64,000 bases of DNA from assembly GCF_033568475.1 (NCBI RefSeq), contig NC_133120.1, forward strand, positions 83,036,151 through 83,100,150. Direction: 5' to 3'. The notes beneath the pieces are model-generated. The model made no database searches, was not told where the DNA came from, and worked only from the letters and a program-made list of their open reading frames with translations. Position 1 is the stretch's first letter; each line of letters starts with the position of its first letter. Of this stretch, positions 57,045-64,000 are shown in pieces. This DNA is from Henckelia pumila (lineage: Eukaryota; Streptophyta; Magnoliopsida; Lamiales; Gesneriaceae). A program made the position numbers and the translations under genes.

Positions 57045-57320
57045 TTTGATGAAACTATTTCAAATGTAATTTTTATTCAGAGAAATAACACAGTAAACTT
57101 CAACTGCAACTCATTTATATTTACATCTTATTTCATATTAATTATGATAGATTTCAAACTTAGGTTATAATGGTGTAATTTCAAATTCCTTCTACTATAT
57201 ATAACTAATGTATGAATAAATAAGACATGTATATTTTTTATCTATTGTTTCATTGTTGATGATAAAACTATAATCAAAATACATGGATTTGAAATCTTTT
57301 CGTTCAAACACGGTCTAAGC
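57045..57320. mobile_element. MITE-like repeat (copy 2 of the ATG1-intron family)
   Basis: Shares ordered blocks with 23757-24035: TTCAAATGTA, TTATTCAGAGAA, ATATTAATTA, ATCTATTGTTTCAT and AACTATAAT. The right end reads TTCAAACACGGTCTAAGCG, which on the other strand resembles the left end of copy 1. Non-coding. Confidence 0.5.
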
Positions 57321-57800
57321 GTAAATTAAATTCACAACATTTATGTAATATAATTATACTTCACACACGTAACACATTTGCTTTGTTCGGAGTTGATAGA
57401 AGTTTGATCCGTAAGGCTGTCGGTATTGGTTTTAATTAAGAAGAGGATTCGAATTTTGTTTCGCATTTTTAACTTGGATCCGTAAATTATCTTTGTATTA
57501 TATAACCATTGAAAGTGACATTAAGTTGAATAGCATTATCTTTTAATGCAATCGAGTCCTTACCTGAGAAATGCATATTTAGGAGTCAGCGCTTTTAATT
57601 ATTGTAATTTGTAAGTGTATACATACATTAGTAAACCAAATGACATTGATAATCTATTCATAGATTTAATGATGGCGGGGAGAATAATTTTATAATAAAT
57701 TATTTGTTTGAAAATGAGATTTGTTGACATAAAATTAGTAGCATTGCATTGACAATTTTATCTTGGATTCTCGGATTTTTTTTTGATTTATTAGATTTAT
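57321..57800. other. AT-rich spacer
   Basis: No gene or recognisable repeat. Confidence 0.35.
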
Positions 57801-57965
57801 TGTGAGACGGTCTCCTGAATTTATATCAATGAGATTGGTCGATCCAACAGATATATACAATTAGAAGTAATACTTTTGACATGAAAAATAATTTTTTTTC
57901 ATGGGTCGAGTCGGATAGAATATCAATATAATAAAATTGATCTGTGAGACCGTCTCATAAGAGTT
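57801..57965. mobile_element. Palindrome-ended MITE-like repeat (copy 1)
   Basis: About 165 bp. Left end TGTGAGACGGTCTCCTG, right end CTGTGAGACCGTCTCATAAG: inverted ends built on GAGACGGTCTC, which is itself a palindrome. A relative lies at 62511-62784. This end sequence is common in plant genomes. Confidence 0.6.
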
Positions 57966-59378
57966 TTTGTCTTTTTAATTTTTTGTTGAGAAATTGAGAT
58001 ACAGGAAGACAAAGAAAAACAATCAAATTAAAGACTTCTCTAGCATTAATCGAGAACAAAATACAAAGTAAAATTAACGAGTGAACCCCAAATCAAAGAT
58101 GTGGTCATTGATTTTTTACGAACCTTTGTGACACTTAATTAAACTAGTAAACAGCACGTGCGATGCATGTGGTGACATTTTGTTTATATATAATATATCT
58201 ATTTATTATTTTTTATAATTATCGATATTTTCACGACATCATAATAAAAATCATATAAACTTTAATTATTAATTATGAAAATCAACTGAAATAATACAAT
58301 GATCATTTTTTTTCACTTTTAGTCATGTTAATGGTGAATTTTTATTTTCAATCCTGTAACTTGAATGTTTTCATTTTTAGTCATATTATGATGCATTTTC
58401 ATTTTTAATCATGTCACTTATATATTGTTTTTATTTTGATCATTTAACTCCCATGTTTTTTTGGGTTATGTACTTATGTTGTGGTATATATATTTTCATT
58501 TATAGTCATGTAACTTTTATATATTTTTTTTTGTCATTTAACTTGTATTATATCCCTATATATTTTTATATGATCTTACTTATAGTGTAAATAAAATGAC
58601 AAATTTCTTATTTCACAATGATAAAACTTTACTTTTTTATTCAAACTTTTAGATAGGTAATAGATAATAGATAGATAGATTTCACAATGATAAAATTTTA
58701 CCATTTTTATTCACATTTTTATGTAGGTAATAGATTTAATTTATACTCCTACATTAATTTCGTAAATATATGTTTTTAACTTTAGTTGTTAATATTATTA
58801 CAGAAAATTTTAGTTTTTAGTTTTGTTCTTTTCAAGATTTATATTCTTATATTTTTTTTATTTTAACTATTTATATTAATACCGTAAGTTTTGGTTTTTT
58901 TCTTTTCTTCTTTTCAAAATTTATGTATCTATTTGATTAACTGCAACTCGATTAAGTCACAAACTAAAATTTAGTTTATTCTTATATATTTTTAAATTTC
59001 CTAACATTACATAAGTTGTAATATAAATAAAGACAAATTGTGAGAAATTAAAAAATGGTTCTTTCAAAAAATAATAATTAAAAAATGAATTATTTAATTA
59101 TATTAATGGACGCATTAGTTGAAATTTAATGAAAGTGTATAATTTATTTATGGATATTAATATTTATATATAATATAATAAAAATATTTATTTACTTTTA
59201 TGTTCTAACTAAAATGTTGTTTTACTTTTATATCTTTTTATATTTTTATATGACCTTATTTATAGTGTAAATAAAATGGCAAAGTTGTTATTTCACAATT
59301 GTAAAACTTTATCCTTTTATTCATACTTTTAGAGAGGTAAAGTAAAATTAATTTCATTAAAAAAAATTTTATTTGTCA

Positions 59379-59439
<61 letters not shown>

Positions 59440-62264
59440 TGAAAATATTTATTATGTTAATTGTTTTGAATTGAAATAATACACAATCTAATAAAATAAT
59501 TATTTATTATCTTTAATAATTTTAATAAATAGATATTTTATTTTTATTTTTAAAAATATAATCATTTTTATGTTAATCAAAATAATACACAATTTAATAA
59601 AATAAATATTTATTATCTTTAATAATTTTAATGAATATAAATTTTTTCCAACATCTAATCAATTTTTTTTAATTGTTTTAGATTTTCCTAAGAAATATGT
59701 ACGATAAAATATTATTTCTCAAATTTATTTTTATTATCAAATTTTTATTCAATTTTGGCGTATCGTTGTTTTCAAATTTTTTTATAAGTATGTCGTAACC
59801 AAATTTTATTTTTCTATTATATATATATTTTAGAAAAAACCAATTTGATGCTCACGTATTTTAAATTTTATTTTCTTAAATTCATAGAAAATAATTCAAA
59901 CCAATTCATTGAAGGTGAAATTTTATAATTAAATAAGATGCGAGTTAACACAATGTATTTTTAATACCAAAAAATTATATGAAAATAATTTATTCATTGA
60001 TTGCATTTATATTGTAATAGTATATTATTAAATTTATAAATATAGTATGATATTTAGAAAATAATTAACACGTGTCTCATGGGTTAGACACGTGAAAATA
60101 TATTAGATATAACATAAGACAAATAATAAATTTAAATTTATTCACCTTTAAAATAAAAATAAAAAAGTAATAATTAAAATTTCAAATAATATTCATTTGT
60201 TTTATTGTTTTTAAGATATAGTGAATTTTTAATATTTGATAAGGTCTTATATTTGAGTCTTAAATTTATTTAGATTAAATGTGGATTACATTTTGACATT
60301 TATTTTTGAAAAAATTGTTTTTTTGATTCTATAAAATTCTTTATTTATAATTTCGATACTCCGTGTTATCAGATTTCAAAGTCTGTTATATTTGTTTTTT
60401 TTTCTTACGATTTTAGAGTATTCTTTTATGTGATATTTTTGTACCATAGACGTTTATAGTATTGTATCAGCATTTTTGATAAACAATAAGTAAAATTGTC
60501 AAAAATCGAAACACGCAAGACTAAACTGAAGTTAAAATTTTGATATCGCTAAAAACCCTTTATATCTGTTAAGTCCTTGTCTTTCAAATTTTGGACATAA
60601 AACGCCTACAAAAATACGTATGGATAAGGGAATACACTCAAACTTGAAAACGTGAGGATATATGTGCTCAAGATTTGAAAACACAAGGAGTTAATAGATA
60701 ATTTATTTTTCATAATGGATTTTTAGAAATTTTGAGATGTATGTATGTAATTATTTCATATGAAAATATAGACCTAAAATCGTAATTATCAAATATTAGC
60801 GGACTAAAATTACAATTTTTTCTTTATTTTTTCATCATTATCTTTGATTTATTTATATTTATGAATGAAATTTATAATATTTAATTTTATTTAAATTCCA
60901 AATTATATATAAATTTTATATTATATATTTTTTTCTTATTTTTTTACATTCATTTTTCACCAAGTTTTCATGAAATTATTTATCGACAAATTCTTTAATA
61001 AAATTTTTTTATTTCTATTCACACTTTTAAAGATAAAATTATTAAATATACATAATTTTTTTAAAAATAATTAATTTAAAATATATTTTATTTTTCAAAC
61101 ATATATTCACTTTATATATCAATTTTTATATTTTTAAAACACTATGTAGAAAATATCATCTCAATACAATTAATCGAATGAATATACAATCCAAAGGCAA
61201 AATAAAAAATCCATACTGAAAAACTTAGTCATTCTATTTATACTTTTATAGTAATAATAAAATAAATATATATTATCTTTAATAGTTTTAAAGTATACAT
61301 GCATATTTTTATTTTTCAACATCTTAATCATTTTTATATGTTAATAGTTTTTATATTTTTCTAAGAATTATGTTTCGATAAATTTTATCTCTCTAATTTA
61401 TTTTTATAATCAAATATCTATTGAATTATGACGTATCATTATTTTCAAATTTTCTTATAAATATGTCGTAACTAAATTTTATTTTTTATTATAAATTTTT
61501 TTTAAAAAATGTGTTTTAATTTTTTTTTCTATATGAAAATAATTTAATTTTTGATTTCACTTATATTGCTATAGTGTATAATTAATTTTACAAATGCAAT
61601 ATGATATTTAATAAACCAATTAAAATGTTGTGTTTAAAGAGTTCAAATAATTTTATATTATTTTTTATTTTTTTCTAATATAGCAAGTTTTTATTAATAG
61701 ATTATTGCATTATGAAACTTATTCTTCATAAAATTTATGGTGATGTTATATTTCTATATATTATATTAAATGCAAATTTCGTAGAAGTGTAAATATTGCT
61801 TAAATATTTTAAATGATCAGTTATTTTATTGTCATAGTACAAAAAGTATGTGAATTATTCTATTGCTATATTTGTTAGTGTAATTAATTATATTAATTCA
61901 TCATTTTTATTAGCATCTTACTATTATATTATCCTAATCATAACAGTTTTTTTATCTTAATTTACCTCATAATTCAATATTTTTCAAGACAAAAAATCAT
62001 TATTATCCATAAATATTAATATTAAAAATAAAAATAAAAATGATTCACTTAGAACATGATCCACAAGAGTTTTTTTTGCTTATTAATTATTAATTTACCC
62101 CATACTTTTACATTTTTTAAGACAAAAAATAATAATGATTAATTTATAAAATTAAAAAATAGTTAGTAGAAATAATGCATTATTTTATAATTTTCTTCTC
62201 ATTATTATTTTTTAGAATGAATTAGGAATATAATGACAAGCATTGAAATGTATTCAATGGGTAA

Positions 62265-62307
<43 letters not shown>

Positions 62308-62510
62308 GCATCAATTAAATGAATGAACAACACATTATTTTGTATAAATTGCACATCCCAAATTTGACCCTAAATTTTACACCATTTTTCCACTTATGCT
62401 CATGCAATTAATATCAATCATTCATAGCTTTTGGGCAATGTAGTAAACACACAATGCAAAACTTTGCCCTTTATTCATACTTTTATAGTAGAAATAGATG
62501 AGTTGGTTTA
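57966..62510. other. Very AT-rich region with unnamed diverged repeats and microsatellites
   Basis: No gene. The phrase TTTTATTCATACTTTTA or a close variant, usually after a cue like ACAATGATAAAACTTTA, recurs near 58620, 58690, 59300, 61235 and, just inside the region's end, 62470. A phrase like TTTTCATTTTTAGTCATGT recurs at 50-70 bp spacing between 58310 and 58560. A pure (AT)n tract lies at about 59380-59428 and a (TAA)n tract at about 62264-62305. Short hairpins lie at 58155-58171 and 60069-60094. Some of this may be decayed Helitron or MITE material, but I cannot prove a family. Confidence 0.4.
60069..60094. other. Perfect 9-bp stem hairpin
   Basis: CACGTGTCT, 8-nt loop, AGACACGTG. It contains two CACGTG G-boxes. 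It could be a Helitron-type terminal hairpin or a chance palindrome; no CTRR end follows directly. Confidence 0.4.
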
Positions 62511-62784
62511 TTGTGAGACGGTATCATGGATCTTTATTCGTGAGATGAGTCAAACTCACCCATATTTACATTAAATAGTTATACTTTCGTGAGATTGATT
62601 TCTTAATTGGGTCATCCAGAAAAAAAATATTATTTTTATGCTAAAAGTATTAATTTTTATTGTAAATAGATAGGATTGACCCGTGTCACAAGAGACCTAC
62701 TAAAAAAAATATATTATCATAAACGATCCAATTAAGAGATCCGTCTTACAAATTATTCGTGAGATCGTTTCACAGAGTTTTTGT
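62511..62784. mobile_element. Palindrome-ended MITE-like repeat (copy 2)
   Basis: About 274 bp. Left end TTGTGAGACGGTATCATGG, right end TTCGTGAGATCGTTTCACAG. Related to 57801-57965 at the ends, longer inside, and more decayed. Confidence 0.5.
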
Positions 62785-63618
62785 ATATTTAAAAAGGACA
62801 CATTTAAAATATTAATTAATTTATGTTTAATTATTCATATATCAAATTTCTTTGTACCTTAGTAAGGCACAATTCACCCTTCTAGCAAGTGCAACGAGGG
62901 TTGACTTCAATATGACATTGACTATTTTTTTGTCATATTTGTCGATGATGATAAAATAATTCCAAAGTTTTGATATGCGACTTGGCCCTTGAAATTCCAA
63001 ATGGCGATTTTGCTTTGATTAGTATGTATATAAATAATAAATTTTACAAATTTTCAAAAGCCAAAAAAAAAAAAAAAACAAAGTGTATGATTGTATGAAT
63101 AAAGATATATGCTTATTTCTCAAAAAAAAAAAAAAAAGATAAATGCTTACAAATTATTATTATATTACTGAAAATAAAAAATATATATATATATATAACA
63201 ATCACTCAGTCCCAAATATTTAGTATAATTTCCACATTAGTCCAATATATACTTATTCTTAAATATATTAAACTACATTCAATAAATTTTTTTAAAATAT
63301 TTATTAAATAAAGTGAAAATTTCTTTATAAAATATACTTTTTTAATCGGAAATTTATGAACAAATGGAGTATTTAAGGAAACAAATACAACTTTTTAAGG
63401 TAAGAAAAGAGAAGTATCAGTTGGTTTGTAATACCTGCCGATGTAAAAATTGTAGTTGCTGGGCAAAGATCTTACCAGAAAAAAAGTAGGCATTCTCTTC
63501 TGGGTTGTGCTACGGCAACAGTACCGCTGTTTCTGTCTTTCTGAATTTAACTCATATTATCACAAATTCATTGATTATTCAAAATTTCTAGCTCTGGGTT
63601 TCGTGTTTGATCCGAAAT
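62785..63618. other. Spacer and upstream region of the right-edge gene
   Basis: AT-rich with A runs (about 63064-63079 and 63122-63137) and a short (AT)n at about 63181-63197. From about 63400 the composition becomes more mixed, and TATTTAAGG at about 63370 is a possible TATA box for the gene starting at 63619. Confidence 0.4.
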
Positions 63619-63678
63619 ATGGAAACATCTGAAGGAAAATCATTAGCTAGAGAAAAAGATCAGGGGTTTTCACGCCAG
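63619..63678 (+). CDS. Probable first coding exon of a gene running off the window
   Basis: ATG at 63619 opens METSEGKSLAREKDQGFSRQ (20 residues), ending at CAG followed directly by GT, a good splice donor. The intron then runs with a T tract to the window end. I do not recognise the protein; 20 residues are too few. Support comes from the context: a gene-like leader, a donor in the right place, and mixed composition after a long AT-rich desert. Confidence 0.4.
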
Positions 63679-64000
63679 GTGTTTTTTTTTTTTTTTCAGT
63701 TATCGATTTTGGTCATTTACTTTTCTCTGCTCTGTGTTTCATTTTCTTGTGAGTGGGATCTAGTCTGAAGGTTTTTGGTGGGTTTTTCTGGGTGGAGATT
63801 TTAAGTTCGTGATGTTCTTGAAATGCGATTGAATATTGAAATTCTTGGTGATCGTGCTGTAAATGTTTGCTGCAATATGTACTATTCTGTTTGCTTTTTC
63901 TTCCTACCTTTGAATTTGATGGCATTTTTTTGTTGGTGATTATATATAGTCGACAAAAGTTTGTTCCCACTCTCTCGTTTTCTGTATTTGGTATTTGGTT

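Noticed and set aside
59380-59428. (AT)n tract as a matrix-attachment or origin signal
   Set aside because: A plain microsatellite; nothing else supports a function.

Overview
The window is nuclear DNA from a flowering plant, almost certainly a eudicot. The evidence is GT-AG introns, plant-only gene families (NPF transporter, S-domain receptor kinase, half-size ABCG transporter, plant-type ATG1 kinase), AT-rich spacers, MITEs and plant LTR retrotransposon families. The species cannot be named from the sequence. I built the gene models by reading splice sites by eye; three of them give proteins of the family's expected length with every exon in frame.

Positions 1 to 31.3 kb are gene-rich. In order they hold a PIF/Harbinger-like MITE, SNU13 (15.5K/NHP2L1 snRNP protein, minus, 5 coding exons), an intronless gene for a probable plastid protein (plus), a hAT MITE with a perfect 8-bp target duplication, the 3' end of a dead LINE, a poly(A)-only retroposition scar, a non-autonomous LTR element (9719-13000), an NPF/PTR transporter (plus, 4 exons), an intronless S-domain receptor kinase (minus), an ABCG half transporter (minus) and a 13-exon ATG1 autophagy kinase (minus).

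Positions 31.3 to 56.1 kb are an accessory block. A copia-like LTR at 32.8-33.8 kb is followed by nested retrotransposon fossils. A non-coding LTR element (34389-56100, target duplication AATTA) has ~59-bp and ~197-bp tandem arrays. A Ty3/gypsy Tat-lineage element (37284-55108, target duplication CATAT) sits inside its 197-bp array, with gag, pol, an opposite-strand extra ORF region and its own tandem arrays. Inside one of those arrays lies a pair of elements: a giant-LTR, tiny-core element (40690-46731) and a Cassandra TRIM (46742-47494) whose LTRs carry a 5S rRNA-like segment. Only the pair as a unit is flanked by a target duplication (CCCAA). LTR divergence falls from outside to inside, as the nesting predicts.

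Positions 56.1 to 64 kb are very AT-rich and nearly gene-free. They hold a 573-bp hAT-like element, two palindrome-ended MITE-like repeats, a second copy of a MITE found in an ATG1 intron, microsatellites and several diverged unnamed repeats. A probable first exon of a plus-strand gene starts near 63.6 kb and runs off the window.

The host genes do not form a pathway or cluster; they are independent loci of RNA splicing, plastid, transport, signalling and autophagy function. I did not find a convincing undescribed gene system. The most unusual signals are the two-element insertion sharing one target duplication, the Tat element with its matching non-coding satellite element, and the poly(A)-only insertion.
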